Below are positions 34,951 through 42,250 of a stretch of 64,000 nucleotides of DNA, one piece after another. Made by a program: the position numbers and the translations under genes. Numbering within the stretch: position 1 is the first letter of the stretch; each line of letters begins with the position of its first letter. The notes under the pieces were generated by a model. That model was not told where the DNA came from, searched no databases, and saw only the letters and a program-made list of their open reading frames with translations. Source of the DNA: SB11 sp965222995 (GTDB taxonomy: Bacteria > Bacteroidota > Bacteroidia > UBA8524); contig OZ244977.1 of NCBI GenBank assembly GCA_965222995.1, positions 1,240,001 to 1,304,000 on the forward strand, written 5' to 3'.

Positions 34951-35397
34951 ATGAGAACAATTAAATTATCGCTTAGCAAAGTAACCGTACTGTTATTTTT
35001 TGGAGTACTAACACTATCAGCATGTAAAAAAGGACCTGTAACACCACCACAAAAAACATGTGAACATAAAGGGTACTTTGAGGAAATGAATGGGTTTGAA
35101 GGATATTATAACGGTTATATAATAAGACTTGAAAATGGAACTATTTTGTTTCCGTGTTTAGCTGAAGATAAATCATTAGATAGAAATTCAATTTATGATG
35201 GAATGCCGATAACAGTTTCTTATGAAAGATTACAAGAAGAGATTGCATGTAAAGTTCCCTACTGGTATACTGTAGAAGACCATATGAAAATGGGCTTAGG
35301 TTGCTTTGAATACATGCGGGCTAAAATTACCTGCATTAGTGAAGATAATCAAACCCGTGAATGTGGTAATGTAGGCTTTTGTGGTACAGAGCTTTGA
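34951..35397 (+). CDS. Cys-patterned small lipoprotein 2 (group A)
   Basis: 148 residues. Lipobox T-L-S-A-C-K-K-G-P. The mature domain shows C-E-H-K-G-Y-F, G-Y-Y-N-G-Y-I-I-R-L-E-N-G, F-P-C, Y-D-G-M-P-I-T-V-S-Y-E, an internal Cys, A-K-I-T-C and a final C-x5-C pair. It is the closest relative of lipoprotein 1. It is monocistronic between an ECF-type promoter and a terminator. The N-terminus after the lipid Cys (K-K-G-P) is short before the domain, so the domain sits close to the membrane. Function unknown. Confidence 0.87.
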   Translation: MRTIKLSLSKVTVLLFFGVLTLSACKKGPVTPPQKTCEHKGYFEEMNGFEGYYNGYIIRLENGTILFPCLAEDKSLDRNSIYDGMPITVSYERLQEEIACKVPYWYTVEDHMKMGLGCFEYMRAKITCISEDNQTRECGNVGFCGTEL

Positions 35398-35420
35398 TAG
35401 CACCAAAAACTATAATTCTA

Positions 35421-35452
35421 AAAAAAGCCTCTGATTATCAGAGGCTTTTTTT
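35421..35452 (+). terminator. Rho-independent terminator of lipoprotein 2
   Basis: AAAAGCCTCTGA / TCAGAGGCTTTT stem with a 3-nt loop and T7 tail. Confidence 0.92.
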
Positions 35453-35542
35453 ATGCCTTCTTATAAAAACGAATATTAGGTGTAACTAAAAGATTATAAA
35501 TGGTTTATAAGTAAAAATATTTTAAAAAAAATCATTATTCAT

Positions 35543-35569
35543 GCAGCATATTTTTGTTAACTATTGTCA
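35543..35569 (+). promoter_or_regulatory. Candidate ECF promoter A3 (GCAGC-N17-TGTCA)
   Basis: GCAGC at 35543-35547, TGTCA at 35565-35569, gap 17; TGTCAAATA after the box matches A1. It precedes lipoprotein 3 at 35619. Confidence 0.78.
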
Positions 35570-35618
35570 AATATGCAAAAGGAAAAAGTTTAATTAAAAC
35601 TTAAAAAAAGTAGAAACT

Positions 35619-36062
35619 ATGAAAACAATTAATTTTAAAAAAACAGCAAAATTTAGCCTTATGCTACTAGCAATAGCAATTGCTTTTGTAGCATGCAAGC
35701 AAGACCCGATTATGCCCCCAAAAGATGGAGGAGGTGTGGTAATTGATGAACCCAAGGACGATGGAAAAGGTAAACCACCAGTAAAAGATGAACCTGTTAA
35801 TGATGACTTACCCCAAGACCCTTCAAACCCAGATCAATGTTCATTCGAAGGTCAGCTATTTCATCCTATTGACGGTTGTAAGTGGGCAATAAAAACCAGC
35901 GATGGTGAATGGTTGTACCCTATTAACCAAGATAAACTAGCCGGTTTAGGAGAAGGTGATAAAGTAAAGTTTGGCTATGTATACAGGCATGAAGCGTTTA
36001 CGAACTGTATGGCAGGTTGGAATATTGAGCTTAAATGTTTAACCGTTTCTATTGCTCAATAA
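35619..36062 (+). CDS. Cys-patterned small lipoprotein 3 (group B)
   Basis: 147 residues. Lipobox A-F-V-A-C-K-Q-D-P, then a Pro/Asp/Lys-rich linker of ~45 residues. The domain starts C-S-F-E-G and continues with D-G-C-K-W-A-I-K-T-S-D-G, then K-V-K-F-G-Y-V-Y, N-C-M-A-G and L-K-C-L-T. This C-x-W-x-I-K / C-M-A-G pattern defines a second subgroup also seen in domains 2 and 3 of the gene at 41303. A transposon lies 12 bp after its stop codon; the terminator that probably belonged to it is now at 40313. Function unknown. Confidence 0.85.
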   Translation: MKTINFKKTAKFSLMLLAIAIAFVACKQDPIMPPKDGGGVVIDEPKDDGKGKPPVKDEPVNDDLPQDPSNPDQCSFEGQLFHPIDGCKWAIKTSDGEWLYPINQDKLAGLGEGDKVKFGYVYRHEAFTNCMAGWNIELKCLTVSIAQ

Positions 36063-36066
36063 ATTA

Positions 36067-36074
36067 TAATTTTT
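36067..36074. repeat. Target-site duplication, left copy
   Basis: TAATTTTT immediately outside the left terminal inverted repeat; identical to 40296-40303. Eight bases is the usual duplication length for the IS1595 family. Confidence 0.85.
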
Positions 36075-36100
36075 GGCAATGATATACTTTAATGTACCAA
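36075..36100. repeat. Left terminal inverted repeat of the transposon
   Basis: Starts GGCAATGATATACTTTAATG; the reverse complement of 40270-40295 matches at 25 of 26 positions, differing at base 7 (G versus A). Confidence 0.92.
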
Positions 36101-36101
36101 T

Positions 36102-36311
36102 TTAATAGTGATTAACTTTAAATATGGTATAGTCTTTAGCTTGTAAAGGGTATTCTTTTTTTCTGATGTAAGTATTGTATTTGATACCTGCATAATCACA
36201 TAGTTTTCTAAAGTTTCCGAACGTAGCAACAACCTCACAATCTTTGATTAATACAAAGCTGTGCTTACCTGCTTGTTGTTCTTTATATGTGGACACAGGA
36301 CAAAAATACAA
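36102..36311 (-). CDS. Small transposon-borne ORF, 69 residues
   Basis: Reads toward the left end of the element, divergent from the transposase. It begins with TTG at 36311, or GTG at 36296 (64 residues). The core F-V-L-I-K-D-C-E-V-V-A-T-F-G-N-F-R-K-L-C, then Y-N-T-Y-I-R-K-K-E-Y-P, then Y-T-I-F-K-V has a regular beta-alpha-alpha-beta look and resembles small proteins I associate with IS1595-type elements in Bacteroidota (from memory, not searched). The stop abuts the inverted repeat. It might regulate transposition or be a passenger. Confidence 0.55.
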   Translation of the reverse strand: MYFCPVSTYKEQQAGKHSFVLIKDCEVVATFGNFRKLCDYAGIKYNTYIRKKEYPLQAKDYTIFKVNHY

Positions 36312-36327
36312 AAATACTCGAATAAAG

Positions 36328-36358
36328 TTGTATAAATTGATACAATTACCTATATTTG
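36328..36358 (+). promoter_or_regulatory. Transposase promoter (TTG-N20-TATATTTG)
   Basis: TTG at 36328-36330 and TATATTTG at 36351-36358 match the Bacteroidota -33/-7 layout with a 20-nt gap; ATG 36377 follows 18 nt later. It lies within the element. Confidence 0.55.
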
Positions 36359-36376
36359 AATTGTAATATTAACAGC

Positions 36377-37330
36377 ATGAAAAACGTCTCAAAAATCACT
36401 TCTTTTAAGTCATTCGCTCAAATGTTAGAGGCGTTGCCCGATGACAATTCATGTAGAGAATACTTAGAACAAATTAGATGGGACGGCTCACCTGTTTGTA
36501 TTCATTGCGGGGTGCAAAGTGATAGCCATTACAAACTAAAAGTAAAGGGTGAATTTAAAGGGCTTTACAAATGCAATAGTTGCCGTGAGCGTTTTACCGT
36601 TAAGTTGGGAACTATGTTTGAAGGTTCTAATATCTCACTTCGCAAATGGTTTATAGCTATCTATATATTTTCATCACACAAGAAAGGAATTAGCAGCCAC
36701 CAGTTAGCAAGTGATTTAGGTATTACACAAAAGAGTGCATGGTTTATGTTACAAAGAATACGCTATGCTTTTGGTGTTAAGAGTGAAGAAAAATTGCAAG
36801 GTGTAGTACAAGCTGATGAAACGTTTGTAGGTGGTAAGAATAAAAACCGCCATGCTGATAAGAAAGTGGCATATAGTCAAGGTAGAAGCGTTAAAGACAA
36901 AACGCCTGTGTTTGGTATTATCCAACCGGGCGGTAACGTGCATACAATCGTAATACCTGATACTAAGGCTAAAACTATAAAGCCTATAATTGAAAACATG
37001 GTTAGTAACGGCTCAATAGTGGTTACTGATGAATGGCACGCCTACAAGGCTTTAGCCAAAGAATACGCCCACGTAGTAGTAAATCATAAGGAAAAAGAGT
37101 ATGTTAGGGGCGAATTTCACACCAACGGAATAGAGAACTTTTGGAGTTTGTTAAAGCGTGGTATTTATGGTATTTACCACCATACCTCACCAAAACATTT
37201 ACACCGTTATTGTGATGAATTTGCGTTTAGATTTAATTCAAGAAAAATAGAGAGTGGTGAGAGGTTTGATTTTTCTTTACGCAATACAGAAAACAGAAGA
37301 TTAACATATAAGCAGTTAATCGCTAAGTAA
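36377..37330 (+). CDS. IS1595-family transposase (ISXO2-like DDE)
   Basis: 317 residues from ATG 36377. An N-terminal zinc ribbon, C41-x2-C44 and C66-x2-C69, precedes a helix-turn-helix (S-S-H-Q-L-A-S-D-L-G-I-T-Q-K-S-A-W). The ISXO2-like catalytic core has Asp147 in Q-A-D-E-T-F-V-G-G, Asp218 in V-T-D-E-W-H-A-Y and Asn254 in N-G-I-E-N-F-W-S-L-L-K-R. Its length and domain order are complete, so it is probably functional. Its stop is 1 bp before the methylase start, linking transposase and restriction-modification translation. Confidence 0.95.
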   Translation: MKNVSKITSFKSFAQMLEALPDDNSCREYLEQIRWDGSPVCIHCGVQSDSHYKLKVKGEFKGLYKCNSCRERFTVKLGTMFEGSNISLRKWFIAIYIFSSHKKGISSHQLASDLGITQKSAWFMLQRIRYAFGVKSEEKLQGVVQADETFVGGKNKNRHADKKVAYSQGRSVKDKTPVFGIIQPGGNVHTIVIPDTKAKTIKPIIENMVSNGSIVVTDEWHAYKALAKEYAHVVVNHKEKEYVRGEFHTNGIENFWSLLKRGIYGIYHHTSPKHLHRYCDEFAFRFNSRKIESGERFDFSLRNTENRRLTYKQLIAK

Positions 37331-37331
37331 C

Positions 37332-39158
37332 ATGGCAAACGAGAGAAATACTGAAAATATTGTCAGAAACCTTTTGCGTGGGTTAGATTATTACGATGAT
37401 AACAACTGTATCATTGAGGAGCAAAACAGTAAAAATCCAAGAATAAACAAGGCATTAAAAAATGCTTCTAAAAGTGGCGTTGGTATTGGCAGACCTGAAT
37501 TTATTATAACTTTCAAAGATGATAGTGAACTACTTATAGTAGTTGAATGTAAAGCTGATGTTAGTAAACACATAAGTAAAACCAAAGACCAATATTCAGA
37601 CTATGCAGTTGATGGAGTTTTGCTGTATTCTAATTACTTATCAAAAGAGTACAATGTTATTTCAATAGCTGTAAGTGGTGAAACTGAAAAAGAGTTAAAA
37701 ATTTCTCACTTTATTCAACTAAAAGGGGCTTATGTAGCAAGGGATGTTTCGGATAAAACGTTTTTAGATTACGGTTCTTATAAAGTACTCTTTAAAGCAC
37801 AAGCCACTCCTTTAAAAGATACAGAGTTAATCAAAAAGGCTATTGAGTTTAATGAAACATTACACTCTTATTCAGTACCTGAAACCGAGCGAAATACTTT
37901 AATCAGTTCCATACTAATTTCTTTACAAGACAATATATTTATAGATACTTTCCATAAGTATGAAAAAAACTATGACTTGGCAAAGGATATGGTTGAAGCG
38001 TGTAAACGTGTCTTAGAAAAGAATAAAATATCAGATGAACGTAAAGACACTATTTTACATGAGTACGGGGGGATATTGTATAACAACAAGTTTACAAAAG
38101 AAGTAATTAAGAAGAAAAGTAAAACGCTACCAAATACAATTTTAAAGGATTTAATAACAGACTTGAGGGATAGTGTTTTGCCTTTCATTCAAGAAAATGA
38201 CTTTGATATACTTGGGCGATTTTATAGGGAATTTATCCGATATGCAGGTAAAGATAGCAAAACAGGTCTTGTTTTAACTCCCACACATATAACTGATTTT
38301 TTTTGTGAATTAGCTGATTTACAGCCTAATGACGTGGTTTATGACCCCTGTTGTGGCACGGCGGGCTTCTTAGTTTCTGCAATGAAATGGATGGTTAATG
38401 CTGCTGGCAATGACACTACTCAATGGAAAAGAATAAAAGAAGATGGTTTGATAGGAGTAGAAACCCGTCCTGATATGTTTACTCACGCTTGCTCTAATAT
38501 GATGATGCGTGGTGATGGAAAATCAAATATTTATAATGATGATTGCTTTCACGATGATGTAAAAGAGAAGGTTAAGAGTCATAAGCCCAACAAAGGCTTT
38601 TTAAACCCTCCTTATGATGTTGGAATAGATGGGCAATTAGAGTTTGTAGAAAACACTTTAGAATGCTTAGAAAAAGGTGGTATTTGCATTGCGATATGCC
38701 AAATGTCAACCGTTGTATCTTCTACAAAAGAGGTAACTAATGTCAAGGAAAGTCTTTTAAAATCTCACACACTTAACGGTGTATTTAGTATGCCCGACCA
38801 GCTTTTTTATCCGATTGGTGTTGTTACCTGCATTTTAGTGTTTACAGCACACATACCACACCCAAAGAATAAAGAGGTGTTTTTTGGATACTTAAAAGAT
38901 GATGGGCATATCCTTTTAAAGCATAAAGGAAGGTTAGATGATGGTACATGGAAAAGCAAAAAGGAAAATATGCTTGACCTATACATCAATAATAAAGCAG
39001 AACTGAATTTAAGTGTAACACAAAAGGTTACTGCTGAAGATGAGTGGTGTGCAGAGGCTTATATGGAAACAGACTATTCTAAACTGTCTGAACAAGACTT
39101 TGTAAACACAATTAAGTCGTTTGTGGCGTTTGAATTTATGAATAAGCATGAAGATTAG
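37332..39158 (+). CDS. Nuclease-DNA adenine methyltransferase fusion (BcgI A-like)
   Basis: 608 residues. The N-terminal ~110 residues carry a PD-(D/E)XK-like nuclease pattern: G-R-P-E56-F, then V-V-E72-C-K74. A helical region follows (~180-300). The N6-adenine methyltransferase core shows the AdoMet motif D338-P-C-C-G-T-A-G and the catalytic N425-P-P-Y, with an F-Y-R-E-F-I-R-Y-A-G-K segment before it typical of HsdM/type IIG enzymes. Size and architecture match the A subunit of BcgI-type (type IIB/IIG) enzymes, where one chain cuts and methylates and a separate chain supplies specificity. Both active sites look intact. Confidence 0.9.
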   Translation: MANERNTENIVRNLLRGLDYYDDNNCIIEEQNSKNPRINKALKNASKSGVGIGRPEFIITFKDDSELLIVVECKADVSKHISKTKDQYSDYAVDGVLLYSNYLSKEYNVISIAVSGETEKELKISHFIQLKGAYVARDVSDKTFLDYGSYKVLFKAQATPLKDTELIKKAIEFNETLHSYSVPETERNTLISSILISLQDNIFIDTFHKYEKNYDLAKDMVEACKRVLEKNKISDERKDTILHEYGGILYNNKFTKEVIKKKSKTLPNTILKDLITDLRDSVLPFIQENDFDILGRFYREFIRYAGKDSKTGLVLTPTHITDFFCELADLQPNDVVYDPCCGTAGFLVSAMKWMVNAAGNDTTQWKRIKEDGLIGVETRPDMFTHACSNMMMRGDGKSNIYNDDCFHDDVKEKVKSHKPNKGFLNPPYDVGIDGQLEFVENTLECLEKGGICIAICQMSTVVSSTKEVTNVKESLLKSHTLNGVFSMPDQLFYPIGVVTCILVFTAHIPHPKNKEVFFGYLKDDGHILLKHKGRLDDGTWKSKKENMLDLYINNKAELNLSVTQKVTAEDEWCAEAYMETDYSKLSEQDFVNTIKSFVAFEFMNKHED

Positions 39159-40260
39159 CGACCTATTTGATGTGAAATATGGAGGTAAGTTCTCGAAATT
39201 AAACGATTATAGTTTAGGGGAAACACCTGTGATTAAATCGCAAGGAACTAATAACGGTGTTATTGGATATTTTGGTATTGAGCCAAATTATAGTCATATA
39301 CTAACAGTAGCACGTACAGGAAGCGTTGGGGCTTGTTTTTACCACGCACATGAGTGCTATGTTACTGATGACTGTATGGTGCTTATACCTTTAAGAGAGT
39401 TATCAAAAGAGCAAATGCTGCTATATGCAGCTATCATTTCAAAAGAAAAATATAAATACAACTATTCTCGAAAAGTAACACCTGACAGGCTAAAAAATAC
39501 TGTTATACCTGATGTTGAGAGTTTAGCAAACTGGGTGAGTAAAATAAGTATTCCAAAAACCCCAAGTAAAAAACCATACAATAAGAAAGATATATCTTTA
39601 AAAGAAAGAAATTGGAAATGGTTTGATTATGGAGGTGATAATGGCATTTTCAGTATTATAAATGGTTTCTATAACAAAAAACCGATACCAGTTGAAAATG
39701 GGAAAATTCCATTTATAGGAGCAACCGATAATAATAACGGTGTTTCTTCTTATCATACACTTGATATAATAGAGCAATCTTCAAAAACAGGCGATGATAA
39801 TAACCATGACATCAGTAAGAAAATATTTAAAGGGAAAAAACATATTACAATTTCTAATAATGGGTCAGTTGGATATGCTTTTTATCAACCCTTAGATTTT
39901 ACATGTTCGCATGATGTCAATCCAATTGAAACTAAAGATATTGGTCTAAACCCATTTATTGCTATGTTTTTGTGTACTGTGATAGGCTTAGAGCGTTTTA
40001 GGTGGACTTACGGAAGAAAGTGGAGACCCTCACGTATGCCTAAATCAAGAATAAAGCTACCTATTGATAAAAATGGGAAACCCGACTGGCAATTCATGGA
40101 AGACTATATCAAATCACTACCTTATAGCAGCAACTTAGAAAGTAATAAATCTAAAAAAGGCTTATCCGATGCTGAACTTGTAAACAAATACGAAGCGGGT
40201 GAGGTAGATATTGAAGATGCAACTAAAAAGATGCTAAAAAAGCCGCCATACGTTAATTAA
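39148..40260 (+). CDS. Restriction-modification specificity (S) subunit, BcgI B-like
   Basis: 370 residues; the ATG at 39148 overlaps the methylase stop by 11 bp. It is built from two half-repeats: the first has S-Q-G-T-N-N-G-V-I-G-Y-F, V-A-R-T-G-S-V-G-A-C-F-Y and Y-S-R-K-V-T-P-D-R-L-K, the second A-T-D-N-N-N-G-V-S-S-Y, I-S-N-N-G-S-V-G-Y-A-F-Y and Y-G-R-K-W-R-P-S-R-M-P-K. Two target-recognition domains imply a bipartite DNA site. The stop lies 9 bp before the right terminal repeat. It would form a complex with the preceding gene product. Confidence 0.92.
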   Translation: MKISDLFDVKYGGKFSKLNDYSLGETPVIKSQGTNNGVIGYFGIEPNYSHILTVARTGSVGACFYHAHECYVTDDCMVLIPLRELSKEQMLLYAAIISKEKYKYNYSRKVTPDRLKNTVIPDVESLANWVSKISIPKTPSKKPYNKKDISLKERNWKWFDYGGDNGIFSIINGFYNKKPIPVENGKIPFIGATDNNNGVSSYHTLDIIEQSSKTGDDNNHDISKKIFKGKKHITISNNGSVGYAFYQPLDFTCSHDVNPIETKDIGLNPFIAMFLCTVIGLERFRWTYGRKWRPSRMPKSRIKLPIDKNGKPDWQFMEDYIKSLPYSSNLESNKSKKGLSDAELVNKYEAGEVDIEDATKKMLKKPPYVN

Positions 40261-40269
40261 AAAAACAGT

Positions 40270-40295
40270 TTGGTACATTAAAGTATATTATTGCC
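40270..40295. repeat. Right terminal inverted repeat of the transposon
   Basis: Mate of 36075-36100, 25/26 matching. The outer end is ATTGCC at 40295. Confidence 0.92.
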
Positions 40296-40303
40296 TAATT
40301 TTT
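40296..40303. repeat. Target-site duplication, right copy
   Basis: TAATTTTT, identical to 36067-36074. Confidence 0.85.
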
Positions 40304-40312
40304 TAATTCATA

Positions 40313-40341
40313 AGAAGTCGGTTAAAAAAACCGACTTTTTT
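40313..40341 (+). terminator. Orphaned Rho-independent terminator
   Basis: AAGTCGGTT / AACCGACTT stem with T6 tail. It lies 18 bp outside the transposon. Removing the element would place it ~40 bp after the stop of the lipoprotein at 35619, the spacing seen for the other array members. Confidence 0.85.
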
Positions 40342-40343
40342 AT

Positions 40344-40370
40344 GCAGCGAAATCAAAATAACAATTGTCA
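40344..40370 (+). promoter_or_regulatory. Candidate ECF promoter A4 (GCAGC-N17-TGTCA)
   Basis: GCAGC at 40344-40348, TGTCA at 40366-40370, gap 17, starting right after the terminator's T-run as in copy A2. It precedes the lipoprotein at 40395 and probably drives 40395-40810. Confidence 0.78.
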
Positions 40371-40394
40371 AGTAAATAGAATAAAAATAAAACT

Positions 40395-40805
40395 ATGAGA
40401 ATAATAAATAAATTATCAATGCTTAAGTTTAGTGTTATAGCACTATTTATTGCCTCTATGGCAACATCGTGTAAGCCTGAACCTCCGGCACCGCCTTCAC
40501 CTCCAAGCAATGGGGATTGCGAGCTAAAGGGCAAGTTTACCAGAGGGCTGTGCTTGCCTAGCATATACCACAATTTTGTAATTATTGAAGATGGTACGGA
40601 TGAATACCTTGTTCCATGTGAGTCTGTAGCTCCAATACCACAAAAAATTGAAGACGGGCAAAGAGTTGAATTTTCTTATGAAGAAATAGATTTTTTAGAT
40701 AGTGAGTGTGCAAAAATGATAAACTGTGATGCAATTCCTGATAAGCCTTACCGCTATGTGAAAATTACCTGTGTTAGTGTCAAAAGTTCAACTGTAAATA
40801 ACTAA
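40395..40805 (+). CDS. Cys-patterned small lipoprotein 4 (group A)
   Basis: 136 residues. Lipobox M-A-T-S-C-K-P-E-P-P followed by a Pro-rich spacer. The domain starts C-E-L-K-G-K-F-T and has L-C-L-P-S-I-Y-H-N-F-V-I-I-E-D-G, V-P-C-E-S, V-E-F-S-Y-E-E-I and V-K-I-T-C-V. The next gene is a close paralogue (same C-L-P-S-I-Y and P-C-E-S elements), 4 bp downstream, so the two form a recent tandem duplication read as one transcript. Extracytoplasmic; function unknown. Confidence 0.87.
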   Translation: MRIINKLSMLKFSVIALFIASMATSCKPEPPAPPSPPSNGDCELKGKFTRGLCLPSIYHNFVIIEDGTDEYLVPCESVAPIPQKIEDGQRVEFSYEEIDFLDSECAKMINCDAIPDKPYRYVKITCVSVKSSTVNN

Positions 40806-40809
40806 GACT

Positions 40810-41226
40810 ATGAAAAAATTAAATAGAAATAATATAGCAATAAGACTGGTAATAGTAGCTTTAATATTAACATTTGCTGCGTGTAAACCTGAGCCGCCTA
40901 AACCCCCTAAGCAAACACCACCTACACCACCAAGTAAAGGCAATTGTGAGTTGACCGGAGTATTGAGTAATGATGAGTGCTTACCAAGTATTTACAACGG
41001 CCTTTCAATTATAGATGATGCGACAGGTATTTTTCTGGCACCTTGTGAATCTGATGTACCTATCCCTCAAAATATAAAAAATGGAGATAAAATAGAATTT
41101 TCTTATGAAGAAATACCCTATGGAAGCTCATGCGAGAAGATAATTGTTTGCCACAGAGAAATCACAAGCCCATATAAGTTTGTTAGAATAACCTGTTTCA
41201 AAACTAAAAACTCAACAGCACAATAG
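40810..41226 (+). CDS. Cys-patterned small lipoprotein 5 (group A)
   Basis: 138 residues. Lipobox T-F-A-A-C-K-P-E-P-P and a longer Pro/Lys/Thr spacer. Domain: C-E-L-T-G-V-L-S, E-C-L-P-S-I-Y-N-G, A-P-C-E-S-D-V-P-I-P, I-E-F-S-Y-E-E-I-P, then C and V-R-I-T-C-F. Tandem paralogue of lipoprotein 4 and in the same transcript; a weaker terminator follows at 41249. Confidence 0.87.
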   Translation: MKKLNRNNIAIRLVIVALILTFAACKPEPPKPPKQTPPTPPSKGNCELTGVLSNDECLPSIYNGLSIIDDATGIFLAPCESDVPIPQNIKNGDKIEFSYEEIPYGSSCEKIIVCHREITSPYKFVRITCFKTKNSTAQ

Positions 41227-41248
41227 TCATAAATAACTATACCTAGTA

Positions 41249-41275
41249 GGGGGAAGTTTAGCTACTTCCCCTTTT
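41249..41275 (+). terminator. Probable Rho-independent terminator
   Basis: GGGGAAGT / ACTTCCCC stem with a 6-nt loop and T4 tail. The T-tail is short, so read-through into the next lipoprotein gene is plausible. Confidence 0.7.
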
Positions 41276-41302
41276 CAACTAAAAAATAAAACCAAAAACA
41301 TT

Positions 41303-42181
41303 ATGAAAATTTTTAAAACATTAATCCTAGTATCGGTGCTGGCACTTGCAGCCTGTACAAAACCACCTGTTGACCCACCCAAAGAAGAAAAAGCATGTAA
41401 ACTCAAAGGTAAATTTGAAACCGCTATGTGCGGATGGGGTATTTATGGTAGCTATTGGATTAGGCTAGAAGACGGCACATTTCTTCAGCCTTGCAAATCA
41501 GATATCCCCCAAGTAGATATGAATAAAATTTATAATGGTAGAGAGGTTGAAGTAGGGTATAGAGATATATCGTATACTGAAAAAGGGCAATGCAACAGTA
41601 AAGTAACCTGTTTAGCATATCCGGGAGAGCATATAAATGTAAGCCTTACTTGCTTAAAGCTCTTAGGAGATGATAAACCCAAAGAAGAAGAGCCTAAGTG
41701 TGAGTATAAAAACCAGGGAATATTATACGATTGGAGTGGAAAGCTTGACGGTTGCCGTTGGGTAATAAAAATGAATGACGGAGATGTTTTAGAAGTTTTA
41801 GATAATGATATTAAAGGAACCGGATTAACAAATGGTACTCAGGTTGTATTTGATTTCACTTATGCTAGAAGAGCCAGTTTTTGTATGGCTGGTACGCCAA
41901 TACTAATTACCTGTATTAAAGCAAAGCCTCAACCGGAAAAACCAAAATGCAAATATCAAAACCAAGGTATTTTATATAACAACGGAACTTGTTGGATGAT
42001 AAAAGACAATAATGGTGGGAAATATGAAGTGATAGACTCTGATAAAGAAATTAAAGGGATTGACAGTGGCACTCCTGTTTTATTTGATTATTCAGCAATG
42101 CGTATAAAAGGAAACTGTATGCCTAGTATACCGGCAAGAATTTGGTGTATAAAAGTAGCAAATACTACACAACGTCAATAA
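41303..42181 (+). CDS. Three-domain Cys-patterned lipoprotein 6
   Basis: 292 residues. Lipobox A-L-A-A-C-T-K-P-P. Domain 1 (~30-112) is group A: C-K-L-K-G-K-F-E-T, R-L-E-D-G-T-F-L-Q-P-C, V-S-L-T-C. Domains 2 (~133-210) and 3 (~217-290) are group B: C-R-W-V-I-K-M-N-D-G with F-C-M-A-G and I-T-C-I; C-W-M-I-K-D-N-N-G-G with N-C-M-P-S and W-C-I. Short Lys/Glu/Pro linkers join them. It unites both subgroups in one chain, evidence that they share a fold. No GCAGC motif upstream; probably read through from 40344. Function unknown. Confidence 0.87.
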   Translation: MKIFKTLILVSVLALAACTKPPVDPPKEEKACKLKGKFETAMCGWGIYGSYWIRLEDGTFLQPCKSDIPQVDMNKIYNGREVEVGYRDISYTEKGQCNSKVTCLAYPGEHINVSLTCLKLLGDDKPKEEEPKCEYKNQGILYDWSGKLDGCRWVIKMNDGDVLEVLDNDIKGTGLTNGTQVVFDFTYARRASFCMAGTPILITCIKAKPQPEKPKCKYQNQGILYNNGTCWMIKDNNGGKYEVIDSDKEIKGIDSGTPVLFDYSAMRIKGNCMPSIPARIWCIKVANTTQRQ

Positions 42182-42199
42182 TATAAACACACATAAACA

Positions 42200-42233
42200 A
42201 AAAAGCCTTTACCAAATTGGTAAAGGCTTTTTT
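42200..42233. terminator. Bidirectional Rho-independent terminator
   Basis: AAAAGCCTTTACCAA / TTGGTAAAGGCTTTT around a short loop, A-run left and T-run right, between the lipoprotein (+) and metallopeptidase (-) genes. Confidence 0.92.
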
Positions 42234-42250
42234 AATGTATAAAAGTAGCA

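Larger units (their letters stand above)
36075..40295 (+). mobile_element. IS1595-family transposon carrying a BcgI-like restriction-modification system
   Basis: A 4221-bp unit with 26-bp terminal inverted repeats (25/26 identical) and an exact 8-bp target duplication. Contents left to right: a short minus-strand ORF, an ISXO2-type transposase, a nuclease-methyltransferase fusion and a specificity subunit. The last three are packed on the + strand with gaps of 1 bp and an 11-bp overlap. The left ORF stops 1 bp inside the left repeat and the specificity gene stops 9 bp before the right one, so all four belong to the element. It interrupts the lipoprotein array between a gene and its terminator. 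Confidence 0.93.
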
